The notes: generated by a model from the letters alone, not told the origin. DNA of 64,000 nucleotides from Lactiplantibacillus pentosus (GCF_003641185.1 NZ_CP032757.1:2666001-2730000); one strand, 5' to 3'. Counted from the first letter of the stretch, positions 17,777-28,046 are shown. Program-made: numbers and translations.

Positions 17777-18754
17777 ATGGATAAAAGTCAGCTGGACAAA
17801 CTCTTGCGTACCGAGGATTCAATTGAACGATTACAGAAAGAAAATCAACAAAATGTTAACACAATTCACTTAGATTATCACGATGGAAATATTCCAACTA
17901 TGCCTACTAAAGGCTTCTTCAAAGAAGGAAATATATTTATCAATAAAAGCCGGCGCTTCTCATATACGCCGGCCCATCGTCATAACTTTGTAGAATTTAA
18001 TTACATGTACTCTGGGCACTGTACTCAATATATTAATGACGAAAAAATCCAGCTAAAAGAGAATGATTTAATCTTGATGGATAAAGATATTATTCAACGT
18101 ATTGACTATATCGGTACAAACGATATTCTCATAAATATTGGTGTTCAGGATAGTTCTATTTTGAATAATATTATGCAAAATCTCGCCGATTCTGAAAGTT
18201 TGGTTACTAAGTTCATGATGAACGCATCAGCTGTAAATGCTGTTCACAATAACTTCATTTTATTTGATATCAACAAGAATGAAATGGCCAATGATCTCAT
18301 AAAAATGATGATTGCTAAAACCTTTTCTGAAAGACAAAATCGTAACAAGTCATTAAACTTATTGCTTTCAACGTTATTAATCGAACTAGCAAACACAGTT
18401 GAATCACAAACCAATCAGGTTGCTAAATCATCTAGTTTGGAACTTGCTATTTTGCAGTACATTGATAATCATTATAATAAGTTATCGCTCGACGAACTAG
18501 CACATCACTTCGGTTATAATAAAAATTACTTGGGAAATATGCTGAAAGAAAAAACAGGTAACACTTTTCAAAGTCTTATTGATCAGAAACGACTTTCAAG
18601 CAGTCGCACCTTGCTTACAAATACGAACTATTCGGTTGAAAGCATATCCGGAATGGTTGGCTTCAAAAGTCCCACTTCTCTATTCAAACTTTATAGGAAG
18701 TATTTAGGTACAACACCGAAGGCTTTTCGTATCGATACAAACAGCGGAAATTGA
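17777..18754 (+). CDS. AraC-family regulator of the rhamnoside islet
   Basis: A 325-residue protein with a cupin-like sensor (A-H-R-H-N-F-V-E-F-N-Y around residues 65-76, then a beta-rich stretch) and a C-terminal double helix-turn-helix (about 215-320) containing L-S-L-D-E-L-A-H-H-F-G-Y-N and the AraC signature with S-V-E-S-I-S-G-M-V-G-F-K-S-P-T-S-L-F-K. I choose ATG 17777 because TTGGAGA lies eight bases before it; an upstream in-frame ATG pair at 17753 has no ribosome site. Divergent from the rhamnosidase operon, so most likely its activator in response to rhamnose or a rhamnoside (inference). Confidence 0.92.
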   Translation: MDKSQLDKLLRTEDSIERLQKENQQNVNTIHLDYHDGNIPTMPTKGFFKEGNIFINKSRRFSYTPAHRHNFVEFNYMYSGHCTQYINDEKIQLKENDLILMDKDIIQRIDYIGTNDILINIGVQDSSILNNIMQNLADSESLVTKFMMNASAVNAVHNNFILFDINKNEMANDLIKMMIAKTFSERQNRNKSLNLLLSTLLIELANTVESQTNQVAKSSSLELAILQYIDNHYNKLSLDELAHHFGYNKNYLGNMLKEKTGNTFQSLIDQKRLSSSRTLLTNTNYSVESISGMVGFKSPTSLFKLYRKYLGTTPKAFRIDTNSGN

Positions 18755-18782
18755 TGTTGCCCACACATCAATTTCCGCTGTT
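18740..18782. terminator. Terminator hairpin containing both stop codons
   Basis: Arms 18740-18756 (AACAGCGGAAATTGATG) and 18766-18782 pair perfectly over 17 bases. The left arm contains the TGA of the AraC gene and the right arm overlaps the TAA of the converging MFS gene. The flanking A/T runs are short, so termination strength is less certain. Confidence 0.6.
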
Positions 18783-19956
18783 AAGCTGCTTTATTATTTA
18801 TTTTATTGACGACAATGGTGATAAATAAATATGTTATGGCACAAACGCAAATTAATATACAAGCCATCGTCAACTCTGCCATAATGTGCTTTGACGCTAA
18901 CTGACCAAGCATTTCAAAAATAAATGGTGTTAAAAAGCAGCCGATATTTGCACCAATCAGTAAACAAGTTGAACTCATAGTAACTGGTATTCTATGAATT
19001 TCAGCACTCTTTAGAAAAAGATACGGTCCAAAGATTGCAAACGACATTCCTCCGATGATAGCCCCTAAACCGGCTAAAAAGAAATTATCAGCAAAAGTCA
19101 TTATTAAATAACCAATCGCCAACATGATCACTGAAGTTGGATTAAGATAATTTTTTAACCAAAGACTCAATTTACTAAATGTCATAGCAAAAACGCCGCT
19201 AAGTGCAAGCATAACTGTAAGAACAACACTAGCCTGTGAGCTGGTGGCAAGTTTCTTAGCAACAATTAAGCTAGAGAATTTAATACTAATACCATTATAC
19301 AAGGACATGTAAATCATCATTCCAAATACCATTGCAAATAATAAAAAGCATGCTTTTGGTGTAACCTGGTATTCCGTTTTAGCCATTTTCGGACGTTTTT
19401 TAGCTACTGGAATAAAAACGTATCTCTTAAAAAAAAGTCCAATAAAAATTGCGATAACATACACTAGAAATGAGAAACGCCAATTAATCGACAAAAGTGC
19501 TCCAGAAAATAACGTCAGTCCTGCCGCACCAAAATTCTGGAATGCATTTTGATAACCAATCATTTTCTCTGATTCAGGTAAATTATAAAACAGATATATT
19601 AATGATACCGCAAGTGAGTTGTATAATCCTAGACCCAAGCCCAGGAATGCTCGACCAATTAAAATCATCCAATAGTTACTAATAAAGGCAGGAATGATTC
19701 CTCCAAATCCCGCTAACAAAAGACCTAGGATTACCGTGCTCTTTTCATGTATAAAGTGCACGATTAGCGGGCTTAGCAAGACACCAGCGACAACAAAAAA
19801 AGAAGAGATAGTAATTAGCAATTCAAAGTCCGTCTCTTTGAATCCCGGGAATGACTGTACCATGCTTGGTATAGACGCTGCGACAGCAGTAACAGATGTC
19901 AACATTAGAGAAACTGATAATAGTGCTAATTTGAAGACTCGAGAACTCGCTTTCAA
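18781..19956 (-). CDS. MFS transporter, second of the islet
   Basis: A 391-residue protein with about twelve helices, N-terminal S-V-S-L-M-L-T-S-V-T-A-V-A-A-S-I-P typical of drug/carboxylate-like MFS carriers, and L-I-G-R-A-F-L-G-L-G-L-G in helix 4. The start is TTG with GGTGGG upstream; no in-frame ATG lies near. AT-rich like the rest of the islet. Converges with the AraC gene. Role unknown; a carrier for the aglycone or sugar is a guess from position. Confidence 0.82.
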   Translation of the reverse strand: MKASSRVFKLALLSVSLMLTSVTAVAASIPSMVQSFPGFKETDFELLITISSFFVVAGVLLSPLIVHFIHEKSTVILGLLLAGFGGIIPAFISNYWMILIGRAFLGLGLGLYNSLAVSLIYLFYNLPESEKMIGYQNAFQNFGAAGLTLFSGALLSINWRFSFLVYVIAIFIGLFFKRYVFIPVAKKRPKMAKTEYQVTPKACFLLFAMVFGMMIYMSLYNGISIKFSSLIVAKKLATSSQASVVLTVMLALSGVFAMTFSKLSLWLKNYLNPTSVIMLAIGYLIMTFADNFFLAGLGAIIGGMSFAIFGPYLFLKSAEIHRIPVTMSSTCLLIGANIGCFLTPFIFEMLGQLASKHIMAELTMACILICVCAITYLFITIVVNKINNKAA

Positions 19957-20541
19957 TTTTTTCCCACCAATCCGAATATGTTAATTCATAACGAGTATAA
20001 TTTTAATTCTTAATTCGAACAATGTTCTATCCTCCATACATTCATGTCTATTCTACAGATAATTTAACTTGATAAACTTATTGCGCCATCATCCTAGTAA
20101 TACCGACCGCCTTCCAAGTCATTTCTGAAAATAATACCGTAATCAGTAAATAACTGACCGTCTGGTTTTATTTTTTTACAGATTATTTCTAATACAAAAA
20201 GTGTTCTAAACTTCTCAAAAAACGAGAAGTTTAGAACACTCTTTTCCTTTTTCAGTCTATGCGGTGAACATCGTTTCCTGAGCTCATTAACGTCTTTCCA
20301 TCGATCCATTTTTTGATGATTTTGATAATCCATATAGCAGACGCAGGAAATACAGTCGGTTATTTACAGCTTACTTTATTACGAACTAGTACCACGTGTA
20401 CTGTTTATACCTAGACTCACTAAAGCTTCATAAACACCGGTTGACAGCGAACCCCAAAAAGCTGATGAACATTTCAGCAACGACACAACCTACAACTAAA
20501 GTGGGAATCCAAGTTGCAGCCTAGCCGCTCCAATTCATATA
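19957..20541. other. Gap between the rhamnoside islet and addA
   Basis: 585 bases without a convincing gene. It holds the promoter region of the MFS gene, a 17-base-pair perfect hairpin at 20200-20240, and, right after the addA stop codon, a short minus-strand frame (20428-20538) that would encode a single membrane helix but has TAG as its sixth codon. A 79-codon frame at 20094-20333 runs through the hairpin, has no ribosome site and resembles nothing I know. This is the right edge of the AT-rich islet, so relics of deleted genes are plausible. Confidence 0.5.
20195..20248. terminator. 17-bp perfect hairpin, terminator-like both ways
   Basis: Arms 20200-20216 and 20224-20240 pair perfectly around a seven-base A-rich loop, with T runs on both outer sides. 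It could end the addB-addA transcript, about 300 bases after the addA stop, or be a relic of a lost gene. Confidence 0.7.
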
Positions 20542-23500
20542 TTAATCTACCGGCACAAAGACATGCTGTGGCAACGAATACAAGTAGCGTTGAATGACTT
20601 TTGTGTCACGATACATTGAATTCAATGCTTTGGCATACAACTTAACCTGACCAGCATAGCGTTGTTTGAGGTCGGCCGGTTGTTTGACGTGGTCCGTCTT
20701 ATAATCAAACAAAATCAAGCCGTCGTCAGTCTCCAAATAGCCATCAATAATCCCATGAATTAAGACTTTGCCATCCTCTTGATCATCGACATCGAAAATT
20801 TGACGTGCCGGAATCAGCAACGAAAATGGCACTTCACGATGGACCTTATCAGGATGTGCGAGGATCTGTTCACCGAGGTCGCTCTGATAGAATGCGACCA
20901 CCGTCTCAACAGCGATTCGGTCAGCGACGGGACTTGTCAGTACTCGTTTTGCCACCAAATCGTCAATCGTCGCCTGAACGGCTGCTTCGTCGACGGGTTT
21001 CGTCACGTCTAATTGTTCCATGACCAAGTGGGTCGCACTCCCAACTTCCGCACTGGTTGGTGCCTGTGTCGTCTGTAGGAACTGTGGCAAGTCTAGTGAA
21101 CCCGTCACGTAGCGTGAGGTTGGTCGAACGCGTTGCCGACTGACCGTTGGATTTGCGTTCATCAACGGCGTGTCAGGATCTTCAAAGATTCGTTTGACTT
21201 CCGATACCGACTGATAGGCTGTCGTTGTTGTCGATGCCTGGTGTGGATAATGGAAATTCAACAACGCAGCGAGTTGCTCGCGCGTCGCATGATCGACATC
21301 AATGCTGACTTGTTGCTCGACTAACTGAACGGCATCTAATTGTTCATCGGTCGTTGTGGTCGTATCGTCAGCCGCAATCGTGGTCGCATCACCCAATTCG
21401 ATGGCAAACTTGGTGGGATCTCCTGTCAATTCATAGCTCGGCCACTCGTCGCCCCAATAGTCGCGCATCGCAGGGTGACGAATCAGGGTCATCCCGACCC
21501 AGTCGAGTTGATTGGTGGTGGCAACGCGGGCTTGTGCACTGAGCACGCGGCCATCACTTGTGAACGCCTGCCGCCATTTTTCGGTTGCAGTATCAATATC
21601 CTTGATGGTTCCCACCAAATAGAGCTGTTGTTGTGCCCGCGTGATGGCCACGTATAACTTACGCATTTCTTCGGCACGCATCTTTTGGCTCACAACTTGC
21701 TTCGTCACAATTTGCGGCAACGTCGGGTATTTGACCCGTGTCTCAGGATCTAGATAAGTGATCCCGATTCCGGCTTGTCGGTCCAATAACGCACTGGACC
21801 GTGTGTCAGTCTGATTGAATTGCTTGTCCATATCCATGACAAAAATAACGGGATATTCCAACCCTTTACTCCCATGAATCGTCATGACACTAACAGCTTC
21901 GGCATCCGTCTCTGCCACCGCTGACGCTAAATCCTGATCCTTTTCTTGCATCCGGCGAATAAAACGAACGAATTGGAACAGGCCTTTAAAACTCCCCTGT
22001 TCATAACTGTACGCCCGTTCATATAGGGCGTGTAGATTGGCTTGTCGCTGTTTACCAGCTGGCATGCCGCCCACGTAATCCAAGAAACCAGTTTGCTCAT
22101 AAATCTGCCAAATCAGCGTCACGATTTGGTTGCGGCGAGCCAAGTCCCGAAAATCACCGAGTTGCTTCAAAAACGTTTCGATTTTAGCAAAGACTTGATC
22201 CCCATATTCAGTCGCGGGGCCGCTCGGGTACTGGTGATAAAAGTCCTGAACGGCTTGGAAATAGTCACTCGTTTTATTTTGAATCCGCAAATAAACGAGC
22301 TGATTTTCATCAAGACCGACGATTGGTGACCGCAACACGGCGACCAACGGAATATCTTGATATGGATTGTCAATAATACTGAGTAACGACATCATGATGC
22401 GAATCTCAGTCGTTTGAAAATAGTTCTGCGCATCGTTAACGACGACTGGGATGTGGTAACGCTTGAAGACGTCAATAATTGTCAAATTATGATTACGGGT
22501 TGGAACTAGTAAGGCGACGTCACTATAACGAAACGGTCGATAAGTCCCCTCACCCCGGTCATAAATTGGCTTATCTTGTGCCTTCAACGCCAGAATTTTT
22601 TGTGCAACCATCGTGATACTGCCCACGGAAGGATCATCGATTGAAAAGTTGGTCTCGTCTTCTTGAGTTAGTTCCGCTGGGGCATCCGTTTCAGTCTGGT
22701 ACAACAGCAGATTCGTCGTCTGCGGCATATCGGTCGGATAATCTTTCGGCCCGTACTTCAAGTAAGCATCCTCGTCGTAGTCGATTTGTCCGACCGGTGC
22801 ATCCATCAACTGACTAAAAATGAGGTTGGTCAAATGGTCAACATTTGCCACTGACCGGAAGTTTTCAGCCAGCACGATGCGATCGCCATGGGCTGGATTA
22901 TCAGCAAAATCATGATACTTGTGTAAGAACAGAAGCGGATCCGCCAAGCGGAATTGGTAAATTGACTGTTTGACGTCGCCCACCATGAACATATTGCCCG
23001 GTTCATCACGCGACAACAGCTGCAAAATAGATTCTTGCAAACTATTAATATCTTGATATTCGTCAACCATGACTTCATCAAACTGAGCTCTTAATTGATT
23101 TAAAGCGGCTTGACCACTCTCATTATCACTCGTAAGAATTTGTAGGGTCAGATGTTCCAAGTCAGAGAAATCCAAGACGTGCCGACGTCGTTTTTCAGCA
23201 GCAAATGCCGTGCCGAACTGACTCGTCGCCTTCACCAGTTCTTGCACAATGGCTTTGGCACCGACCATGATATCTAAGACTTGTTGTTCTTCGGCAGCGA
23301 AGTACCGTTCACTAAGCGTCGCCATCTGCTTCTTAATCCCATCGATTAGCGTGCCCATTGCTTTGGCATGAGCAGTCTTGTCTGGGTCATCCTTATACGT
23401 TTTTTTAAGTCGACCAACTTTGAATTCGTTGATTTGCGCTCGCAACTCGTTCCAACTTGCCGTCGCTAACTGGTCGCGCAGAGTCGTTAACGTGGTTGCC

Positions 23501-24294
23501 ACGCTTTGCAAGACATCCAGCGACTTCGGTTCTAAGTCAAAGTCAGTGACGATTTTCTGCGCTTGCGTTAATTTTTGCAACATGTCATCAACATTATCTT
23601 CCAGTAGTGGTAATAGTTGTTGCTGATAAAATGTGCTACTCGTCAACGGGCCATCGTCAATCTGATAGGGCTTCGTCAGACCATCTAGCCATTCTTGCGG
23701 TTTTGGCGTCGACTGTGCAAAGTCAAATAGTCGAAAAATCAATCGACTAAGCCCATCATCACTGCGGTCGTTTGAAAAGTTCGCGGTCAATAAATCAAAC
23801 TTTGCGCCGTCTTTTTTATACAACTGTTCACGGACTGCATCCCAGACCTGGTCTCGAATCAAGAGTCCTTCCGTGTTATCCGTTAACAATCGGAACACAG
23901 GATCTAAATCAATCACGTAATAGTAGCGTTGAATGATGCGTAAACAGAACGCATCCAGCGTGCTAATATTGGCAACGCCTAGCAAATTCAACTGTTGCCG
24001 TAATTGCCGGATTACTGGTGACGCCGTTGTTTCACTAGAATTTTCAGCCATCAACGTCGAAATCCGCTTGTTGATTTGCGATTCCAACTTTTGTTTCATA
24101 TGCTTGGCTGCCAAATTCGTGAACGTGACCACTAGCAATTGGTCGATATTAGTTCCGGCTAAAATTTTACGCATAATACGCTCGATTAAAACCGTCGTCT
24201 TCCCCGAACCAGCTGAGGCTGAGACAAGTAAATTATTGCCTTGTTGCTTGATCACCGCTTGTTGGCTTGCGGTGTACTGGGTTGCGCCACTCAT
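20542..24294 (-). CDS. addA: ATP-dependent helicase/nuclease subunit A (RexA)
   Basis: Large subunit of the AddAB/RexAB helicase-nuclease that resects DNA double-strand ends up to a Chi site for RecA-dependent repair. The 1250-residue protein has Walker A A-G-S-G-K-T-T at residues 28-34, Walker B D-E-Y-Q-D-I-N, further UvrD/Rep-type helicase motifs (V-G-D-V-K-Q-S-I-Y-Q-F-R; T-I-H-G-S-K-G-L-E-Y; V-A-I-T-R-A-Q) and a C-terminal RecB-like nuclease domain with I-L-F-D-Y-K-T-D. Length is normal. Its ATG overlaps the addB stop by four bases (ATGA), so translation is coupled. Confidence 0.97.
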   Translation of the reverse strand: MSGATQYTASQQAVIKQQGNNLLVSASAGSGKTTVLIERIMRKILAGTNIDQLLVVTFTNLAAKHMKQKLESQINKRISTLMAENSSETTASPVIRQLRQQLNLLGVANISTLDAFCLRIIQRYYYVIDLDPVFRLLTDNTEGLLIRDQVWDAVREQLYKKDGAKFDLLTANFSNDRSDDGLSRLIFRLFDFAQSTPKPQEWLDGLTKPYQIDDGPLTSSTFYQQQLLPLLEDNVDDMLQKLTQAQKIVTDFDLEPKSLDVLQSVATTLTTLRDQLATASWNELRAQINEFKVGRLKKTYKDDPDKTAHAKAMGTLIDGIKKQMATLSERYFAAEEQQVLDIMVGAKAIVQELVKATSQFGTAFAAEKRRRHVLDFSDLEHLTLQILTSDNESGQAALNQLRAQFDEVMVDEYQDINSLQESILQLLSRDEPGNMFMVGDVKQSIYQFRLADPLLFLHKYHDFADNPAHGDRIVLAENFRSVANVDHLTNLIFSQLMDAPVGQIDYDEDAYLKYGPKDYPTDMPQTTNLLLYQTETDAPAELTQEDETNFSIDDPSVGSITMVAQKILALKAQDKPIYDRGEGTYRPFRYSDVALLVPTRNHNLTIIDVFKRYHIPVVVNDAQNYFQTTEIRIMMSLLSIIDNPYQDIPLVAVLRSPIVGLDENQLVYLRIQNKTSDYFQAVQDFYHQYPSGPATEYGDQVFAKIETFLKQLGDFRDLARRNQIVTLIWQIYEQTGFLDYVGGMPAGKQRQANLHALYERAYSYEQGSFKGLFQFVRFIRRMQEKDQDLASAVAETDAEAVSVMTIHGSKGLEYPVIFVMDMDKQFNQTDTRSSALLDRQAGIGITYLDPETRVKYPTLPQIVTKQVVSQKMRAEEMRKLYVAITRAQQQLYLVGTIKDIDTATEKWRQAFTSDGRVLSAQARVATTNQLDWVGMTLIRHPAMRDYWGDEWPSYELTGDPTKFAIELGDATTIAADDTTTTTDEQLDAVQLVEQQVSIDVDHATREQLAALLNFHYPHQASTTTTAYQSVSEVKRIFEDPDTPLMNANPTVSRQRVRPTSRYVTGSLDLPQFLQTTQAPTSAEVGSATHLVMEQLDVTKPVDEAAVQATIDDLVAKRVLTSPVADRIAVETVVAFYQSDLGEQILAHPDKVHREVPFSLLIPARQIFDVDDQEDGKVLIHGIIDGYLETDDGLILFDYKTDHVKQPADLKQRYAGQVKLYAKALNSMYRDTKVIQRYLYSLPQHVFVPVD

Positions 24295-27200
24295 GATAAA
24301 CTGCCACCTTTCTCGTCTTTCAATAAATCAAGTACTTGTTTTGCGGACAGCGGTGGTAAATCGCGATAAGCATTTTCCGCCAACATCGCATCAAACTGCA
24401 TGATAGCCAGGTATGGCGAATATTGTAAGGCCGTTGTCTTATCGTTGAGCCGGATTGGGTTCAGTTGCACTTGCCCCGCGAAAATGGCTTCAGCTGCGGC
24501 GACAATCAGCTGACTATTATGGGCTAGTAGCCGTTCCAATTGCTCGTTAGTGACCAGTGATGCCGCCCGACCGCCACTGTAGGAGCCGTCCTTTCGTCGC
24601 GAAAATGGATACACTTTCGAGGTTCCCGATTGTTCCTGAACCTCACTATCCAAATGTTCCAACAGTTGCGGATCGTCCAATAAGAGCCCCTTGTACTTGT
24701 TTTTCTTCAAAAGTGCAGCTTCAAATCCCCCTTGAATTTCTTTAGGTTTCAAGGTCGGGTTCTGAATATGCATGTAGAGCGCACCCGCCAATTTAACAGC
24801 TTCCTGGTCAGAACCGACTAATTCAGATTCATTATGCAAGACCGCATCCAAGTACGTTAACATTTGCATCGCTAAGCCATAGTATGCTTCTTGGAAATCA
24901 AACTTGTGCGTGGATGATTTGTAATCCACGATTCCCAGATAGCTTTGATTGGCCACTTGAATCTGATCTAACCGGTCGATTTTCCCCCGGACGTGGACAC
25001 TGTGAGTCGCATCAATTTGGAAATCTAAGGCTTTTAAGCCGTGCTCCTTACCAACATTTCCGAAGAGCACTTCGGTTTGACGCGGTTCGGCCGCCGACAA
25101 CTTACTCTGGTTACGAATGGCAAACGCAATTTGGCGCACCGTGCTGATCAACTGCCGTTGGAGATACGCCATGCGATTAGAACTCGTTAAAATCGTAAAT
25201 TGGGGTTGGTCGAGAATCTCGCGAGTCACCGTTTCCAAATAGTGACCCAACTGCTGATCACTGGCCTGGGCCAACGGAATCTGATCCGTCCGAAGCGCCT
25301 TAATCAAGCCATCCAATACCGCGTGGAAGAACTCACCAGTACTAGCCGCGGATAGTTCGAAGACGTCCCGTTCACGCAACTTTAAGCCGTACTTTAAGAA
25401 GTAGGCATACTGGTTGCGATAAAATTCTTCTAGTTTGGAAATGGAGGTATAAATTTGATGACCATAGAGTGCCTCGACACTTGCCGCCGTCAAAGTGACG
25501 GGTTGGTTACGATAACTGAGTCCCGCCATCAATTGCCGCGCTAACGACCCAAATTGTGGATCCCGGGTCAGTTGTTGACGCAGCCAGACCCAGACTGGCG
25601 CTGGTCGTAATGGTTCACCAACGCGATTGCGGTCAGTATTGGTCGTCAGCACATCTCGATAGACTTGGATCACATGACTGAGCGTCCGGCGTTTGGTACC
25701 GACAAACGGCTTAACGTCGGGGCTAGTCGGGTCAGGCGTTCCCAAATACGAGTGCTCCTTGAGATTAAACTGTTGTTGAATCCGCCGAACATAGGTCGAC
25801 CAATTTAGATCTGTTTCCTGGTCGTCCTTAAACGGTGCACTAAAGAACAAGTGCTGACGCGCACTCAAAAAAGCCAGGTAATTCAAGCAACTTTCATCGC
25901 CCAGTTGAACGACGGCTGAATCATTCAGATAGTGGTCACCATCTAAAGTAGCTAGGCTTGGTTGTAAATTCTCTTTATCGACATCGCTCAATAAGTTGTT
26001 ACTCATAATGCGGTCGGGCATGACTAAATCAGTCGCACCAATCATGAAGACGACTCGGTGATCCTGGCTTTGAACGATTCCACTTTCAGAAATTAAGACT
26101 TGGTCCAAGGTCGATGGAATCTGTGAGTAGCTAGCGCCTTCAAATCCGGCCTGTAACAACGCTAAGAAGTCCGTAATTTCAAACGGTTCAGACCCCAAAA
26201 TCGTCACGTATTCATCGAGCATGTCACAAAATGTCTGCCACGTCTGTTCCGGTTCTGCTGCGGCCTGAACATCTTGGCGGTCCAAAGCCTGGTCACGCCA
26301 CGCTAGAAGCTGTTGTGTGACACCGTGAGCCGTCAAAAAATTAACAAGTACGGTGACGGCTGCCTTGCCATCGGGCGCTTGCTGCATTTTTTTGAAGAAA
26401 GGTGGGAAAATCGTCGCCACAAAGTGATGAATTAAATTGATTTGCCGCGAAATTTCGATGTTTTGGTCGGTTTCAATCCCAATATCGCCTTCCGTAAGTT
26501 GGAAATACTGCCAATCTTCGGCTTGTAACCACTGTTGACCATGATACCCACTCTTCAAAATAAAGTTTTCAGTTAAATCGACCGCTTGACGATAGGCTTC
26601 ACGGTCCATCGGTTGTCCGTCGATTTGTGGAATCAGTAATTCGGTCTTGAGGACCCGCATCACATCGCGGTATTGATACTGCTGTTCATCCATGTCAAAT
26701 AACGCATTGACCAATTCGACCAATGGGTGATCAGCCATGGATCGTTCTAAGTCAACGAAGTATGGAATTTCGAGTTGATGAAAAGTCGGTGCAAGCATCG
26801 TCTTATATGAGTTTAGATGCCGCGTCATAATCAAGAAATCACGGTAATGATAATCATCGGCCGGATTCACATGTTTCTGAGCGACCATATCACGAATCAT
26901 ACGACCAACTTGTGCCAGTTCAGTTTGCCGACTATCTGTTCTGAAGAGATGGACGTTGGGATTAGGTGCTTCTTGGCCAGTTGCGGCCTGAGGAGTTCCA
27001 CGCCAAAAGTCGTCTAAGGACGCCAATCCAGCTGTCACTCGTGACTCAGTTGCTTGAATATCCTGTCCAACCGGAATTTGGCGAATTCGGGCATACTGAT
27101 AGAGTCGATAGTAGAGTCGACCTGATTGATAAAAGAGCGTGCCGTTATCCGGTGCCTGGTCAACGACTTTGTGATCCAACACCAAACTAATAGTCACGTC

Positions 27201-27890
27201 CGCGCCCTGCTCCAGCATGGTTGTGATGATTCCCTGTTCCTGAGCGGGTAATTGTGCAAAGCCCGCCAGTTCAACGTAAACGTGCGTGCCATGTAAGTCC
27301 TGATGACGTAGGTAAGCATTCAGTTGAACCAAAACATCGGCTGGTTTTAAGTATTTATCCGCAGTCGCTGTGACAAAATCAGCATAAACGATTGCGAGGT
27401 CGTGCATTTTCGCTTGTAAGTCACCAGCTTGGGCATTGGCAGCCAGTTGGGCCACATCTTCTGGCTGCAAGTTGGCTAGTTGCAGTTCATTAATTTCACT
27501 GGCCAGTTGCGTCACAAATCCAGTTTGTGAGATTTCACCACCAAATAACCGCAGCTCATCGGCGTGTTGCTGCAAAATGCGATGCAGTAACATATTGATG
27601 CCCGCCGCCGAAAGCCGAGGAACTTGATAAGCCGCCTCGTTTTTCATTAAATACCACGCCAAACGCGTGAATGAAAAGACCTGGACTTGGCTTTGCGCGT
27701 ACAAACCAGTTTGGCCATCGGCTTCTGCAAGCCGGTTCAACACGTCCACTTCTGTATCGAATTTAATATGATTGGGTACTAAGTAGAAATACTGATCATT
27801 GGGTTGGGCACGTAACTTCGCGACTAACTGTTCAACCATCTTCGACCGGTGATCCAGCTTGGCCGGCCCCAACACGAATTGTAAACTCAC
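24291..27890 (-). CDS. addB: ATP-dependent helicase/nuclease subunit B (RexB)
   Basis: Partner of AddA; its C-terminal nuclease domain carries G-I-V-D-Y-K-S-S. The 1199-residue protein lacks features of the Bacillus AddB: the N-terminal P-loop is gone (V-L-G-P-A-K-L-D-H-R where G-x-x-G-S-G-K-T stands in Bacillus), and the four cysteines of the iron-sulfur staple are replaced (F-Y-R-N-Q-Y-A-Y-F for the first; A-L-Q-Y-S-P-Y-L-A-I-M-Q-F-D for the last three, now L, S and M). This is the RexB form of lactobacilli and streptococci. Start is GTG with GAGGGGGA upstream. First gene of the addB-addA pair. Confidence 0.95.
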   Translation of the reverse strand: MSLQFVLGPAKLDHRSKMVEQLVAKLRAQPNDQYFYLVPNHIKFDTEVDVLNRLAEADGQTGLYAQSQVQVFSFTRLAWYLMKNEAAYQVPRLSAAGINMLLHRILQQHADELRLFGGEISQTGFVTQLASEINELQLANLQPEDVAQLAANAQAGDLQAKMHDLAIVYADFVTATADKYLKPADVLVQLNAYLRHQDLHGTHVYVELAGFAQLPAQEQGIITTMLEQGADVTISLVLDHKVVDQAPDNGTLFYQSGRLYYRLYQYARIRQIPVGQDIQATESRVTAGLASLDDFWRGTPQAATGQEAPNPNVHLFRTDSRQTELAQVGRMIRDMVAQKHVNPADDYHYRDFLIMTRHLNSYKTMLAPTFHQLEIPYFVDLERSMADHPLVELVNALFDMDEQQYQYRDVMRVLKTELLIPQIDGQPMDREAYRQAVDLTENFILKSGYHGQQWLQAEDWQYFQLTEGDIGIETDQNIEISRQINLIHHFVATIFPPFFKKMQQAPDGKAAVTVLVNFLTAHGVTQQLLAWRDQALDRQDVQAAAEPEQTWQTFCDMLDEYVTILGSEPFEITDFLALLQAGFEGASYSQIPSTLDQVLISESGIVQSQDHRVVFMIGATDLVMPDRIMSNNLLSDVDKENLQPSLATLDGDHYLNDSAVVQLGDESCLNYLAFLSARQHLFFSAPFKDDQETDLNWSTYVRRIQQQFNLKEHSYLGTPDPTSPDVKPFVGTKRRTLSHVIQVYRDVLTTNTDRNRVGEPLRPAPVWVWLRQQLTRDPQFGSLARQLMAGLSYRNQPVTLTAASVEALYGHQIYTSISKLEEFYRNQYAYFLKYGLKLRERDVFELSAASTGEFFHAVLDGLIKALRTDQIPLAQASDQQLGHYLETVTREILDQPQFTILTSSNRMAYLQRQLISTVRQIAFAIRNQSKLSAAEPRQTEVLFGNVGKEHGLKALDFQIDATHSVHVRGKIDRLDQIQVANQSYLGIVDYKSSTHKFDFQEAYYGLAMQMLTYLDAVLHNESELVGSDQEAVKLAGALYMHIQNPTLKPKEIQGGFEAALLKKNKYKGLLLDDPQLLEHLDSEVQEQSGTSKVYPFSRRKDGSYSGGRAASLVTNEQLERLLAHNSQLIVAAAEAIFAGQVQLNPIRLNDKTTALQYSPYLAIMQFDAMLAENAYRDLPPLSAKQVLDLLKDEKGGSLS

Positions 27891-28004
27891 CTTGAATTCC
27901 CCCTCTAAACCTGAACAAATGTTCTCATTGAAGTAATCTTATTATCGCATAGTTTTGCACCGAAAAAAAGCTTTCACGCATCGATTTTTTAAGACACTGA
28001 AAAT

Positions 28005-28046
28005 AAAAATTGGCGCTCATTCTGACTGGAGAATGAGCACCATTTT
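28005..28046. terminator. Terminator of the YdcZ-type permease gene
   Basis: GCTCATTCT (28015-28023) pairs with AGAATGAGC (28030-28038), extended by TTGG/CCA, with T runs on the outer side of both strands. It lies about 60 bases beyond the permease stop on the minus strand. Confidence 0.75.

Noticed and set aside
20094..20333. 79-codon minus-strand frame in the islet-addA gap
   Set aside because: No ribosome site or family likeness, and it runs straight through a 17-bp perfect hairpin.
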